Assembly: GCA_018645725.1 (NCBI GenBank)
Contig: JABGWD010000342.1
Coordinates: 1 to 49,530, forward strand
Length of the DNA stretch: 49,530 nt
Reading direction: 5' to 3'
Source of the DNA: Opitutia bacterium
Lineage (GTDB): Bacteria; Verrucomicrobiota; Verrucomicrobiia; Opitutales; Seribacteraceae
Shown: positions 8,073 to 17,056 of the stretch, piece after piece
Position numbering within the stretch: the stretch's first letter is position 1
Layout of the letters: each line of letters begins with the position of its first letter
Notes under the pieces: generated by a model
What the model saw: only the letters and a program-made list of their open reading frames with translations
The model's database searches: none
Told to the model about the DNA's origin: nothing
Made by a program: the position numbers and the translations under genes

Positions 8073-9953
8073 TTATTTTGAATCAACCCAACGGGAAAGA
8101 GCTTCGACTTTCCAAGTTTGGACATTCCCCGCGACATCGGTTTCGACAACGTTGCCAATTTGCTCCCCCAATAACTTTTGCCCAAGTGGAGTAAGGTACG
8201 AAAGGACGTTGTTGTCAGGATCACTGTCCCAAGCCCCTAAAATAACGTATTCCTGGGACTCCCCATTTGCTTGGTCAGTCAAATTCACGATCGAACCAAT
8301 TCCAATGGAATCTTCCGGGGCATCGGCAAAATCGGTGGGCTTGGCGCGCATAATCTCGCCTTGAAGTTCTGCCTGACGGGCCAAAAGGAACTTTTGCTCA
8401 TCCTTGGCCATGTGGTATTCTGCATTTTCCCTGAGGTCTCCATGTTCTCTGGCCGTTTCGATAGCCAATGAATTGGCGGGGATTTTTTCCTTGGTCAATT
8501 CGTCCAAGTCGGCAATTTTCTTATCGTAACTGGACTGGGAAACCACAAGAGAATCATCGCTTGCCAAAGTGGATGATGGTGCCGACGAATCTCCGCCGTC
8601 CAACATCAACTGAATCTCAGGATATCTTTTTATGAAACGGGCAAGCAGCGAGCGTTTGCTCAAATCCTCGAAACCCGGATTAAGCAAGAGAGCTTGAGCA
8701 AGATCCTTGGCATTTTCCTCCGTACCCTTGTCCAGAATCTGAGGGAGAAGCTCTCGGTCATCCGAAAGAATTTCGGCCAGGGGGATCCTCCGGGTCGTGG
8801 CGGATTGAAGGGATTCGTAATCAATTGCCGAAAACACTGCCGTGAGCAAACGCGGTCCGACAAGGCCCGACAACAAATCCTTGAATTTGGCCAATTCGCG
8901 AAATTTAAGAATCCAGAGAAGAACCGGGGACTTGAGGCTCTGCTCGTCCAACCATGTCTTGAGAGATTTCTTCAGCAAGGCGGATTCCTCGCGATCAATC
9001 AGAAAATGAGCGCATTCGCCGGAAAATTTCAGGGACGTATCTTGAAGCAATGAGACGATTATCTTCTTCCAGTCGTCAGGGTAAACCCGGGCCACCAAAT
9101 CCAAGAAACGGGAATGGAACTTGGTGGGCATAAGATCGGCCAAACCGGGCAAATCGTCTTCGCATTCCTTCAAAATGGAGGCGGAGGTCGGCTCGAGTTT
9201 CTCAACGTCTTCCTCAACGTCGCGGGCCAAGTTGTTTCTCACCCAAATCCCATAAAGCCGATCGGCCTGACTTAAGTTGCGGGCTTCCAATATCGCGGCA
9301 GTCAGCTCCTCAAGCACCTGCGGAAGGTCTGCCTGCAAGTCTTCCTTTTCGGTTGCGAGGTCAAAAAGCTTTTCCGCCAAGGCGATTTTCACCTTTGATC
9401 TTTTCTCGTCGAAAAAATCCTGCAGGACTTCCTGCTCCGGTTTGACGGGTTCGTCACGCAAGACGTAAGGCTCGGTTTTCTTGTTGGGAACCGCGACGCG
9501 AGGATCTTTGACGAGCAGTTTCTTGGTTGCCGTCCACCACTTCTTCCCCTTTACGGGTCCTAACAGGTAAGCCAAGGTTCTTTCGATATCCCGGGTCGAA
9601 GCGCATCCGTCTTCACACTTTGACAAAATATCGATAATCAAGTCGACCGGTTCCTTTTTGGCCATCTTCTCGATCTCTTCGGGATTGGCCCTGTGCCTGC
9701 TCAGAATATGATCATCCTCGAGCACCTCGAGCTTCCCCAGACAGAAAACCGGGTCCATGGGGTGGCTCTTGAGGTCATCCTCTTCGAAGTCAACGAGGAT
9801 CATTCCTTTTTCGGCTTCGAAGCCAGAAATTTTCCCGAACCCCCAACTCCTGTGGATACAGCAAGCCCCTTCTTTCATCGCCTCAAGGGCGGCACGTGAA
9901 GATTCCAGGGCCGGATCTTGATCGATCAGCCGATCGATGATTTCAACATTCAT
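8073..9953 (-). CDS. greA: Long GreA-type transcription elongation factor with large N-terminal domain
   Basis: A 626-residue protein, against about 158 residues for ordinary GreA. The last 150 residues are GreA: a coiled coil with the tip motif GDLRENAEYH (Asp506 and Glu509 match the acidic residues that coordinate the catalytic metal for transcript cleavage) and a C-terminal FKBP-like domain (about 545-626). The N-terminus (about 28-75, GACCIHRSWGFGKISGF) looks like a small beta-barrel; residues 80-440 are helical with no recognised family. Chlamydial GreA is similarly long (715 residues), so this is probably a PVC lineage trait. It rescues backtracked RNA polymerase by stimulating RNA cleavage. 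A gap of about 110 bases with no visible feature separates it from the upstream MFS gene. Confidence 0.88.
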   Translation of the reverse strand: MNVEIIDRLIDQDPALESSRAALEAMKEGACCIHRSWGFGKISGFEAEKGMILVDFEEDDLKSHPMDPVFCLGKLEVLEDDHILSRHRANPEEIEKMAKKEPVDLIIDILSKCEDGCASTRDIERTLAYLLGPVKGKKWWTATKKLLVKDPRVAVPNKKTEPYVLRDEPVKPEQEVLQDFFDEKRSKVKIALAEKLFDLATEKEDLQADLPQVLEELTAAILEARNLSQADRLYGIWVRNNLARDVEEDVEKLEPTSASILKECEDDLPGLADLMPTKFHSRFLDLVARVYPDDWKKIIVSLLQDTSLKFSGECAHFLIDREESALLKKSLKTWLDEQSLKSPVLLWILKFRELAKFKDLLSGLVGPRLLTAVFSAIDYESLQSATTRRIPLAEILSDDRELLPQILDKGTEENAKDLAQALLLNPGFEDLSKRSLLARFIKRYPEIQLMLDGGDSSAPSSTLASDDSLVVSQSSYDKKIADLDELTKEKIPANSLAIETAREHGDLRENAEYHMAKDEQKFLLARQAELQGEIMRAKPTDFADAPEDSIGIGSIVNLTDQANGESQEYVILGAWDSDPDNNVLSYLTPLGQKLLGEQIGNVVETDVAGNVQTWKVEALSRWVDSK

Positions 9954-10066
9954 TCAGATTGGACTCGCAAGGTACAAGGTTAGAACTGTTCTTGGTAACA
10001 AGAGTACAAATCGTAACGAATGGAAGAATAAAAGCGAGAGAAAAGGAAAGCTAAATTGCTTGTTTT

Positions 10067-11413
10067 TTACCTTTTGCTCAGATCGGGTTGAGGAACACTC
10101 AGAAGAAAGAAGGCTGGAATCAGGAGAAAAACCGAACCGAGGAGATAGGCGAAGGATGAGCCGAATTTAAAATAGATCAAACCGGCAAGCAAGGGACCAC
10201 AGGCGCGAGCCATCGATCCCGACGAACGAAAGACTCCCAAATGGAAACCTTGATCAGTCTCTTTGGAATGGAGGGAAGTCAGGGCCGTCAAGGTCGGGCT
10301 TATGAATGCTACCCCGGTCGACATGAGGAACAGCGAAAGGTAAAACCAAGGCTTCCCATGAATCAACGAAATCATGGCAAAGGCGACAATCCCGATGAAT
10401 ATGCCAATCAGAGCCAGCTTTTTTTCACCAAGCGGACCAACGAATCGACGAACGAAAAAACCTTGAGCCAAAATGAGCGTAAATCCGATCAGCAAGAACA
10501 TCTTGGCGATATCGGAGGGCGTGTAGTCGAAGCGTTCGACGGCAAGAAAGGTAAGCGTGAATTCCATTCCGCTAAAAGATATCATGTAAAAAAGATAGGA
10601 GAGACACGTTTTCCGCACGGCGACATTGGATACCCTCCCGATCTGAAAAATCGCCGGTTTGGGGGCGTCGACAGTCGCCCTCTTGTCAAGAGGCAAAGTC
10701 TCCTTGAAACGGCTCGCCAACCAAACCCAATTGAGAACCCCAAGAGCCAGACTGATCACGGCGGCCAAAGAAAATTTGTTCAGGACGAAAACACCTTCGG
10801 CATCACTCCCCAATGGCTCAACAGTGGATGCCCATCCTCCCAAGGCAGGTCCGAGGATAAAACCCAAACCGAAGGCAACACCGACCAAAGCCATCCCCTT
10901 TGAGCGGGATTCCCGCGAAGTAACGTCGGCAATCGATGCCGTGGCGACGGAAAGGTTGCCACTGGCAATTCCTCCAAGAATTCGAGACAGGACAAGGACC
11001 CAAAAGTTGCCTGCAAAAACCCACAATCCATAACCCAAACAAGTTCCCCCAACGGTAAGCAACAAAATCGGTCGGCGTCCGAACTTGTCCGAAAGTCTCC
11101 CCCAAACGGGTGCAAAGAAAAACTGTAGGATCGCATAAAGCGACCCGAGGACTCCACCGAAAACAACGGTTTCAAAACGAAGGAAATTGTTTCCGGAATC
11201 CACTGGATCAAAAGCCATGCCATTGATCATGGAAACGAAATCCGTCAAAATCCCGCCCCCGTTGTCGATTTCTCGATCAAGATAATGGTCGAGCATCTCC
11301 GGGAAAAGCGGGAAGATGACCGAAAAACCAACCATATCGAGAAAGATGATTAGAAAAACTACCCCAAAGGTAGACCTTTTCCTCTTTGCAGAGGCTTCTT
11401 CTTCTTTGCTCAT
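10067..11413 (-). CDS. MFS transporter, TetA-like drug:proton antiporter family
   Basis: A 448-residue major facilitator with 12 predicted membrane helices. The diagnostic loop 2-3 motif is intact (GRLSDKFGRRPILLLTVGG), and the helix 4-5 region reads SRILGGIASGNLSVATASIADVTS followed by GPALGGW, as in TetA(B/C)-type exporters. Odd feature: an extra hydrophilic stretch of about 45 residues between helices 1 and 2 (HYLDREIDNGGG through DPVDSGNN), which would face the periplasm. Substrate is unknown; resemblance to TetA does not show tetracycline resistance. It lies 8 bases downstream of coaD and is probably co-transcribed with it. Confidence 0.9.
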   Translation of the reverse strand: MSKEEEASAKRKRSTFGVVFLIIFLDMVGFSVIFPLFPEMLDHYLDREIDNGGGILTDFVSMINGMAFDPVDSGNNFLRFETVVFGGVLGSLYAILQFFFAPVWGRLSDKFGRRPILLLTVGGTCLGYGLWVFAGNFWVLVLSRILGGIASGNLSVATASIADVTSRESRSKGMALVGVAFGLGFILGPALGGWASTVEPLGSDAEGVFVLNKFSLAAVISLALGVLNWVWLASRFKETLPLDKRATVDAPKPAIFQIGRVSNVAVRKTCLSYLFYMISFSGMEFTLTFLAVERFDYTPSDIAKMFLLIGFTLILAQGFFVRRFVGPLGEKKLALIGIFIGIVAFAMISLIHGKPWFYLSLFLMSTGVAFISPTLTALTSLHSKETDQGFHLGVFRSSGSMARACGPLLAGLIYFKFGSSFAYLLGSVFLLIPAFFLLSVPQPDLSKR

Positions 11414-11421
11414 TCTGCCTT

Positions 11422-11919
11422 CTACCCGGAAGTCTTGTTCTTGCGGTTTAGCCCGCGAAGGGCATCCAAGACGTTACGGGGAACCAAGTCGGTCTCCCTT
11501 TCTCCATAAAGGTGAACCTGCTTGATCAATTGTGAACTCGTGTAGAAATACTTTTCGTTGGGCATGAGAAAAATCGTTTCCAGTTCCGAATCAAGATGCC
11601 TGTTCATCTGAGCCATTTGAAATTCATACTCGAAGTCAGAAACGGCCCGCAAGCCTCTCACCAAGACGCTCGCTCCTTTTTCCCGAGCGTAATCCACCAA
11701 CAGTCCGTCGAAGGCTTCGACCGAGGCATTGGCGTGTGGTTCGAGGTTTTCGCGGACGAGGGAAACGCGCGTTTCCACGTCAAAAGCCGTTTGCTTGGCT
11801 GAGTTTTCAATCGAAACAGCAACGATCACTTGGTCAAAGAGACGACAGGCTCGGGACAAGACGTCCAAATGCCCATTGGTAACTGGATCGAAGGTTCCGG
11901 GATACAAAGCAATACTCAT
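11422..11919 (-). CDS. coaD: Phosphopantetheine adenylyltransferase
   Basis: Penultimate enzyme of coenzyme A synthesis, transferring AMP from ATP to 4'-phosphopantetheine. The 165-residue protein starts [19 protein letters not shown], containing the nucleotidyltransferase (T/H)xGH motif (Thr14-His17), and retains [20 protein letters not shown] and the second ATP motif region [12 protein letters not shown] 11919 is chosen because it immediately precedes the conserved first beta strand and has an AGGCGA ribosome-binding sequence 6-7 bases upstream; a longer in-frame reading adds 15 non-conserved residues. Divergent from pgsA. Confidence 0.96.
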   Translation of the reverse strand: MSIALYPGTFDPVTNGHLDVLSRACRLFDQVIVAVSIENSAKQTAFDVETRVSLVRENLEPHANASVEAFDGLLVDYAREKGASVLVRGLRAVSDFEYEFQMAQMNRHLDSELETIFLMPNEKYFYTSSQLIKQVHLYGERETDLVPRNVLDALRGLNRKNKTSG

Positions 11920-12022
11920 ATTTTCGCCTAACTTATCGATGATGACACCGAAGTCCATCCTCAAGGGTCAATTGCCTTGTGATTGCAAAACTCAAGCAGG
12001 GTGTCTAGGAAGCTCCGATCAG

Positions 12023-12640
12023 ATGAACCTTCCCAATCTACTTACGCTTTCACGAATCCCTTTGATGCTTGCGGTCATCGGTCTTCTCTATACTTTGCCC
12101 CACGAGACTTGGCCATGGATCAGAACCTCCGCGCTACTGCTCTTTCTTTTCGCTGCCCTCACCGACTGGTTGGACGGTTGGTTGGCGCGCAAGTTCGGAC
12201 AAGTCTCCGAATTCGGCAAGTTCATGGATGCACTCTCCGATAAAGTTCTTACCTTGGGAATGTTTGTCAGTCTTCTTGCTTTGGGCGAACTCGGGAAATG
12301 GGCCTTGTTTCCGGTTTTGCTTATTCTTTCCAGGGAGTTCCTGATCACCGGCCTGCGCTTGGTCGCGGCAGGGAAAGGCAAGACTTTGGCTGCAGAAAAA
12401 GTCGGGAAACTGAAAACGATCGTTCAGCTTACCTGCATCTCCCTCTACCTGGGAAAAATCGCGCTTAAGGTCGATTTCATTCAGGTTTTTGCAGGAGAAG
12501 AAGAATTACATGGCCAACTGATTGAATTGCTGAAGACGTCGGGCGATCTAACCCTCCTTGCCGCCACGGTCATTACGGTTTTATCGGGAATCGTCTACCT
12601 GTCAAAATATTGGAAGTTCTTCTTGGACGAGGACGCCTAA
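12023..12640 (+). CDS. pgsA: CDP-diacylglycerol-glycerol-3-phosphate 3-phosphatidyltransferase
   Basis: Integral membrane enzyme (205 residues) that makes phosphatidylglycerophosphate from CDP-diacylglycerol and glycerol-3-phosphate. The full CDP-alcohol phosphotransferase signature is present: Asp48, Asp51-Gly52, Ala55-Arg56, Gly65, Asp69, Asp73. Start MNLPNLLTLSRIPLM at 12023 matches the family N-terminus; the frame is open further upstream over coaD but that part is not homologous. It is followed after 2 bases by pgpA, the phosphatase for its product, so the pair makes phosphatidylglycerol. Confidence 0.96.
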   Translation: MNLPNLLTLSRIPLMLAVIGLLYTLPHETWPWIRTSALLLFLFAALTDWLDGWLARKFGQVSEFGKFMDALSDKVLTLGMFVSLLALGELGKWALFPVLLILSREFLITGLRLVAAGKGKTLAAEKVGKLKTIVQLTCISLYLGKIALKVDFIQVFAGEEELHGQLIELLKTSGDLTLLAATVITVLSGIVYLSKYWKFFLDEDA

Positions 12641-12642
12641 GC

Positions 12643-13143
12643 ATGGATAAGCTTATCGTAGGCCTTGCTACCTTGGGACCGATTGGCAAAAAGTTACCGG
12701 CACCGGGAACATTCGGCTCCTTGACCGGTCTTGCCGTCTTTGGGATCCTCATGGCGACGCAGATGAGCGACAACTCAATGACAATTCATTGCGGTTTCGC
12801 CATTCTGGCCTTGTTGTCCATTCCAATTTGCGGTCAAGCGGAACGTATTCTCGACAAAGAAGACCCCCAGGAGGTGATTCTGGACGAATTTGTGGCCCAA
12901 CCCTTGGTTTTCATCGGAACTCCATTGAGTTTCGGTCAAGATTCGATTCTTCCAAGCCTCCTCATGCTAGCCTGCGGTTTTGCCCTTTTTCGCTTCTTTG
13001 ATATCCTTAAACCAATTGGCATAAGCCGCCTGCAAAAGCTTCCCGGCGGACTTGGAGTGGTTGCTGACGATGTTGCTGCAGCAGGTGCGGCAGGGCTTTG
13101 CCTTTGGTGCGTTTCAGGCACTTTTCCTTTGTCTTTTCCATAA
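12643..13143 (+). CDS. pgpA: Phosphatidylglycerophosphatase A
   Basis: A 166-residue membrane phosphatase that dephosphorylates phosphatidylglycerophosphate to phosphatidylglycerol. Family motifs are LPAPGTFGSLTGLAVFG near the N-terminus, the acidic EVILDEFVAQPLVF segment (about 75-90) and GGLGVVADDVAAAGAA near the C-terminus. The ATG at 12643 lies 2 bases after the pgsA stop. Directly downstream, 23 bases away, is ptsH. Confidence 0.94.
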   Translation: MDKLIVGLATLGPIGKKLPAPGTFGSLTGLAVFGILMATQMSDNSMTIHCGFAILALLSIPICGQAERILDKEDPQEVILDEFVAQPLVFIGTPLSFGQDSILPSLLMLACGFALFRFFDILKPIGISRLQKLPGGLGVVADDVAAAGAAGLCLWCVSGTFPLSFP

Positions 13144-13166
13144 TTTCTCACTCTTATCTGATTGAG

Positions 13167-13466
13167 ATGAGCGAATCAGGAGAAAAAAACGGGCAAAATT
13201 CGTCGAATTTTACCTTGGAGGTATCCAACAAAATGGGCGTTCATGCCCGTCCTGCCGCCATGATTGTCCGAATAGCCTCCCGTTTTGAAGGTGAAATTTG
13301 GATAACAAAGGAAGATGAACGCGTAAATGCAAAGAGCATCATGGGAATAATGATGCTCGCGGCAGCCAAAGGAACCATCCTCAAGTTCGAGGCTTCGAAA
13401 CCCGAGATTGAGACGCTAAAAAAGGAGATGATCGCACTTTTTGCATCCAAGTTCCAAGACGAATGA
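13167..13466 (+). CDS. ptsH: Phosphocarrier protein HPr
   Basis: A 99-residue HPr. The phosphorylated histidine lies in GVHARPAA (His26, canonical His15 after an 11-residue N-terminal extension). The regulatory serine motif is also kept, in NAKSIMGIMMLAA (Ser57, canonical Ser46), so control by an HPr kinase/phosphorylase is plausible although no hprK lies in the window. The start MSESGEKNG at 13167 has a GAG-rich upstream sequence. It is last in the pgsA-pgpA direction and faces ptsI tail to tail, unlike the usual ptsHI operon. No sugar-specific EII component is nearby, so a regulatory role or EIIs elsewhere are both possible. Confidence 0.95.
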   Translation: MSESGEKNGQNSSNFTLEVSNKMGVHARPAAMIVRIASRFEGEIWITKEDERVNAKSIMGIMMLAAAKGTILKFEASKPEIETLKKEMIALFASKFQDE

Positions 13467-13500
13467 CAAAAACTTGTCACTCCGACTTGACCTGCCCCGT

Positions 13501-15261
13501 TTACGAAATCAAATCCGAAACTCTTTCTTCGTAGAAATCCTTCAAGCTTTGATTGATTTCCGAAGGTCTCTTCATGATCCGTATGCGATCCAGTAGATCT
13601 CCAGCTTCTGCCAAGGTGAAGCGGCGGGCAAAGAATTTCAATTCGGGCAACATGGGGGAAGCCGCGCTCAAGGAGTTCACTCCGAGGGCAAGCAGCAAAG
13701 GCAGAAAATGAGGGTCCCCCGCAATTTCACCGCAAACCGTAACTTTGACTCCATACTCCTCCCCTACTTCGAACACTCGCTTCAACGAGCGAATGACAGC
13801 CGGGTGATGAGGTTCGTAAAGGTAGGCAATCTCGTTGTTAATTCGATCTACGGCAAGTAGGTACTGCACCAAATCATTCGTACCGACGCTGAAGAAATCC
13901 ACCTCGGAAGCAAGCATGTCGCAGATCGTTACGGCGGAAGGAGTTTCAATCATGCAGCCGACCTCGATCTTGTCGTCGAATTCGATTTCCTTTTCGCTCA
14001 GCTGTCTCTTTGCCGTCGAAAGAAATTCCTTCGCCCGTACGAGTTCCCCTACCCCGCTTACCATGGGAAACATGATTTTAACCGAACCGTAAGCGCTTGC
14101 TCTCAAGATGGCTCGTAACTGATCAAGGAAAACGTCAGGGTTTCGAAGGCAATATCGAATGGCCCGGAACCCCATGAATGGATTTTCCTCTTTTTCCCTG
14201 CCGATCGAATCGAGAATCTTGTCCCCACCCAAATCCAAAGTTCGTATGGTAACGGGTAGCGGATTGGCAGCTTCGACGATTTGTCGGTATTCGTCATATT
14301 GCTCCTCTTCGGAAGGTATTTCGTTTTTCCTGAGAAAAATAGACTCCGTACGGAACAGCCCCACACCCTCGCATCCATGGTCATTGGCCTTCCGCACCTC
14401 GTCGGGAGAATCTGCGTTGGCAAGAAACACAACCTTTTCTCCATCCTTGGTCAATGCCGGCAAGGATGTCTCCTCTTCGAGCAAATCCTTCATTTTTTTT
14501 CTACTCAGCCCGACCTTGCCATAGCGGAAAAGCGTGGTTTGCGATGGGTTGACAATGGCTATCCCTTCGAAACCATCGATCAAAAGAGAGTCCCCTTCGG
14601 AAAGTTGCTCCGTCATTTGCCTCAGGCCAACGACCGCAGGAACGCCGCTCGATCTCGCCATGATCACGGCATGACTGGTTCGTCCCCCCGCATCCGTGGC
14701 AATGCCAAGAATCTTGTCTCCATCCAGGGATGCAGTATCCGAGGGGCTCAGGTCTTCCGACACCAAGATCCTGGGTTCATGCAAAAAGGCTGTCCCCGCA
14801 GCCGTCGCGCCAACTAAGTTTCCAAGCAATCGCTTCGAGATGTCCTTCAGGTCTGAAGAGCGTTCCCTCAGATATTCGTCTTCAAGTTGGCTAAAATAAT
14901 CTATGTACCTCTGGGTAACGCGGTGGAGGCACTGCTCGACGTTGTCTCCGGATTTTCGAATTTCGGAAACAACGTCGTCGATGACCGCCTTGTCTTCGAG
15001 AACCATGAGGTGGGCGTCGAAAATCCCTGCTTCCTTTTCACCGAGATTCTTGGCCACGTCACCCCTGATCTTGGTTATTTGATCCTTCGTTTGAGCAAGG
15101 GCGTCTTCGAACCGGGATATTTCCGAATCCTGATCCGCTTCCTGCACCTCGTATTTCGGCACTTCGACGTTCCCATGAAGAAAGCGGAAAACCTGCCCAT
15201 GGGAAACCCCGGGAGAGGCGGGTATCCCATAAAAAACTTTTTCTTTGGATGCAGAATTCAC
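13501..15261 (-). CDS. ptsI: PEP-protein phosphotransferase, PTS enzyme I
   Basis: A 586-residue enzyme I that takes phosphate from phosphoenolpyruvate and passes it to HPr. The N-terminal domain holds the phosphohistidine in AGGRTSHAVIMARSSGVPAV (His197); the PEP-binding barrel contains GVGLFRTESIFL, FFSVGTNDLVQYLLAVDR and the catalytic cysteine in VTVCGEIAGDP (Cys510). Length and order are standard. The start is GTG (15259-15261). It converges on ptsH with 34 bases between, which include a short inverted repeat TGACAA/TTGTCA at 13464-13479. Its own promoter candidate lies upstream at 15298-15326. Confidence 0.96.
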   Translation of the reverse strand: MNSASKEKVFYGIPASPGVSHGQVFRFLHGNVEVPKYEVQEADQDSEISRFEDALAQTKDQITKIRGDVAKNLGEKEAGIFDAHLMVLEDKAVIDDVVSEIRKSGDNVEQCLHRVTQRYIDYFSQLEDEYLRERSSDLKDISKRLLGNLVGATAAGTAFLHEPRILVSEDLSPSDTASLDGDKILGIATDAGGRTSHAVIMARSSGVPAVVGLRQMTEQLSEGDSLLIDGFEGIAIVNPSQTTLFRYGKVGLSRKKMKDLLEEETSLPALTKDGEKVVFLANADSPDEVRKANDHGCEGVGLFRTESIFLRKNEIPSEEEQYDEYRQIVEAANPLPVTIRTLDLGGDKILDSIGREKEENPFMGFRAIRYCLRNPDVFLDQLRAILRASAYGSVKIMFPMVSGVGELVRAKEFLSTAKRQLSEKEIEFDDKIEVGCMIETPSAVTICDMLASEVDFFSVGTNDLVQYLLAVDRINNEIAYLYEPHHPAVIRSLKRVFEVGEEYGVKVTVCGEIAGDPHFLPLLLALGVNSLSAASPMLPELKFFARRFTLAEAGDLLDRIRIMKRPSEINQSLKDFYEERVSDLIS

Positions 15262-15297
15262 TGGAAGAGAGGGAGTGAGGTAAACGAAAAGATGACC

Positions 15298-15326
15298 ATT
15301 ATGTCATTTTTTTCGTTTTTGTGAAA
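15298..15326 (-). promoter_or_regulatory. Candidate ptsI promoter
   Basis: On the minus strand TTTCAC (15321-15326) is followed after 17 bases by CATAAT (15298-15303), 36 bases upstream of the GTG start of ptsI. The -10 matches 5 of 6 consensus bases; the -35 is weak. Confidence 0.35.
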
Positions 15327-15345
15327 CAAAAAGCAACGGCTCGAA

Positions 15346-16251
15346 TCATGAGCGAATTCGCGGTTGAGAAAAGAAAGCCTCACCTCCCCAAGCCTCTTTG
15401 ACGCAATCAATAACCTTATGAACGGGGCATTCGTCGGGCACAAAGGCAAAACAACAGGACCCGCTCCCTGATAGCATGGGACGCATCCCAAAACGATCGA
15501 AAAGAGTATCGAACAACGGTCGAACAAAGAAATATTTGTCCATAATGACATGCTCCAAGTCATTCGCCATACACTCTTGAATGCCGATTTCATCGTTTTC
15601 CCACGCTCCAATCTTTTGATCTGCGGATTCTCTCGAGGAATAGGCATCTTGTCTTTCGCTCAGGCCTGCGTAAACGGCTGCAGTGGAAAACCCGAGGGGT
15701 GGCTTGAACAAGAACAGTCTCCTGCCATGCAATCGATCATTCGCGTTATTGGTCAAAGGTCTTGCCTTTTCCCCCCGACCAGTCGCGACACAAGCGCCAT
15801 CCACTAGAAAACCAGGGCAATCGGAACCCAACCCGGATGAAATCTCCCTGAGTTCCTCGAAGGGCAACGGTTCGAGGTTCCACAGGTTAAGCGCTTTGAG
15901 CGTCGCTACGGCATCGGAACTCCCTCCCCCAAGACCAGCCATCGAGGGAATTCTCTTTTTTATGGTGATTCGAACACCGGTCTCGTCCCCGGTTGCTTGC
16001 CGCCACAAATCAACGGCCTGCCAAGCTAAGTTTTTGTCACCATCCAAGCCATCCGCTCCCTCGCAAGTGCAGGAAATTTCTCCTTTTGTTTCCGTTCGCT
16101 CCAAGGTAACAAGGTCGCAAAGGTCGATCTTTGCCATCAGGGTCACAAGTTCGTGGAATCCATCCGGGCGTGCGCCGATAACGGCCAAGCAAAGATTTAC
16201 CTTGGCCGGGGCAGGGAGAGAAATGCTCCGAATGGCCGTTTTTCGGTTCAT
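15346..16251 (-). CDS. ispE: 4-diphosphocytidyl-2-C-methyl-D-erythritol kinase
   Basis: GHMP-family kinase of the MEP isoprenoid pathway, phosphorylating CDP-methylerythritol. The 301-residue protein has the N-terminal substrate motif PAPAKVNLCL, the ATP-binding glycine loop PSMAGLGGGSSDAVA (about 106-120), LGSDCPGFLVDGACVATGRGE, and a C-terminal GSGSCCFAFV. ATG 16251 follows a good short-leader promoter (16265-16293). The gene is divergent from pyrF-ispD-ispF, so the window carries the ispD, ispE and ispF steps of one pathway in two facing-away transcripts. Confidence 0.95.
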   Translation of the reverse strand: MNRKTAIRSISLPAPAKVNLCLAVIGARPDGFHELVTLMAKIDLCDLVTLERTETKGEISCTCEGADGLDGDKNLAWQAVDLWRQATGDETGVRITIKKRIPSMAGLGGGSSDAVATLKALNLWNLEPLPFEELREISSGLGSDCPGFLVDGACVATGRGEKARPLTNNANDRLHGRRLFLFKPPLGFSTAAVYAGLSERQDAYSSRESADQKIGAWENDEIGIQECMANDLEHVIMDKYFFVRPLFDTLFDRFGMRPMLSGSGSCCFAFVPDECPVHKVIDCVKEAWGGEAFFSQPRIRS

Positions 16252-16264
16252 TGATTAATTCCGC

Positions 16265-16293
16265 ATTGTAGCCAAGCCGCAACTGAGTGGCGA
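16265..16293 (-). promoter_or_regulatory. Candidate ispE promoter, very short leader
   Basis: On the minus strand TCGCCA (16288-16293) and TACAAT (16265-16270, 5 of 6 to consensus) are 17 bases apart. The -10 ends 13 bases before the ispE ATG, so the predicted 5' leader would be only about six bases. Confidence 0.45.
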
Positions 16294-16342
16294 TGAGAAA
16301 GATTAGGATTGGCTCGAGTCATCAGGCAAGCATGATGAACGG

Positions 16343-17056
16343 ATGCACGATATGGTTCCATCTGTCATTTTGGCCTTGGACGTAGAGGACAAAAACAAAG
16401 CGCGCGCTATTCTCCAGGCGACGGGAGATAAGCTCGAATGGGTAAAGATCGGACTGCAAACCTATTTGCGAGACGGCCCTGACTTCGTTCGGGAAGTCGC
16501 TGATTCCGGCAAAAGCGTTTTCCTCGACCTCAAGCTTTACGATATCCCGAACACGATGGCCAAGGCATTGGAAAGTTTGGCCGATCTTCCCATCGGAATG
16601 CTCACCTTGCATGCATCGGCTGGTCCCGAAGCCCTCACGAGATGCTCTGAATTCGCCAATGAATTGATGCCTGACACACTTCTCTTGGCCGTAACCGTCT
16701 TGACTTCGATGGATCAAGAAGTCCTTTCTTCCATTGGCGTAAGTTCATCCGTCGAAAAACAAGTCAACCGCCTTGCTTCCCTCGCATCCGAGGCAGGTAT
16801 CGGTGGCATCGTCTGCTCTCCTCTCGAACTGTCCAGGCTTCGTCCCTTGTTGCCCGACAAGGTCAAGCTCGTTACCCCTGGCATCCGACCATCCGGCTCG
16901 GAGACCGGAGACCAAAGGAGAATCATGACTCCGGGCGCTGCACGCGACGCCGGAGCCGACTACTTGGTCATAGGACGACCGATTCTATCTCACGAAAACC
17001 CAGCTGTTGCCTTGGAGGAGATACAAAATGAACTTAACCCGGCCACAAGTTGCTAA
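16343..17056 (+). CDS. pyrF: Orotidine 5'-phosphate decarboxylase
   Basis: Last step of UMP synthesis (OMP to UMP). The 237-residue barrel has the catalytic DxKxxD motif in FLDLKLYDIPNT (Asp62, Lys64, Asp67) and the phosphate-binding KLVTPGIRPSGSETGDQ and YLVIGRPI segments, as in short bacterial PyrF. Start at 16343 or three codons later (MVPSVILALD) cannot be separated; no strong ribosome-binding site precedes either. The stop overlaps the ispD start by one base (TAATG), so it is probably coupled to ispDF. Confidence 0.95.
   Translation: MHDMVPSVILALDVEDKNKARAILQATGDKLEWVKIGLQTYLRDGPDFVREVADSGKSVFLDLKLYDIPNTMAKALESLADLPIGMLTLHASAGPEALTRCSEFANELMPDTLLLAVTVLTSMDQEVLSSIGVSSSVEKQVNRLASLASEAGIGGIVCSPLELSRLRPLLPDKVKLVTPGIRPSGSETGDQRRIMTPGAARDAGADYLVIGRPILSHENPAVALEEIQNELNPATSC

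Noticed and set aside
7053-8081. Open frame of 342 codons antisense to the ArsR-methyltransferase gene
   Set aside because: The opposite strand encodes clear HTH and SAM-binding motifs; this frame has none and runs through the structured leader.
10067-11413. Tetracycline resistance gene
   Set aside because: The MFS motifs are TetA-like, but this family includes many unrelated exporters; sequence alone does not give the substrate.
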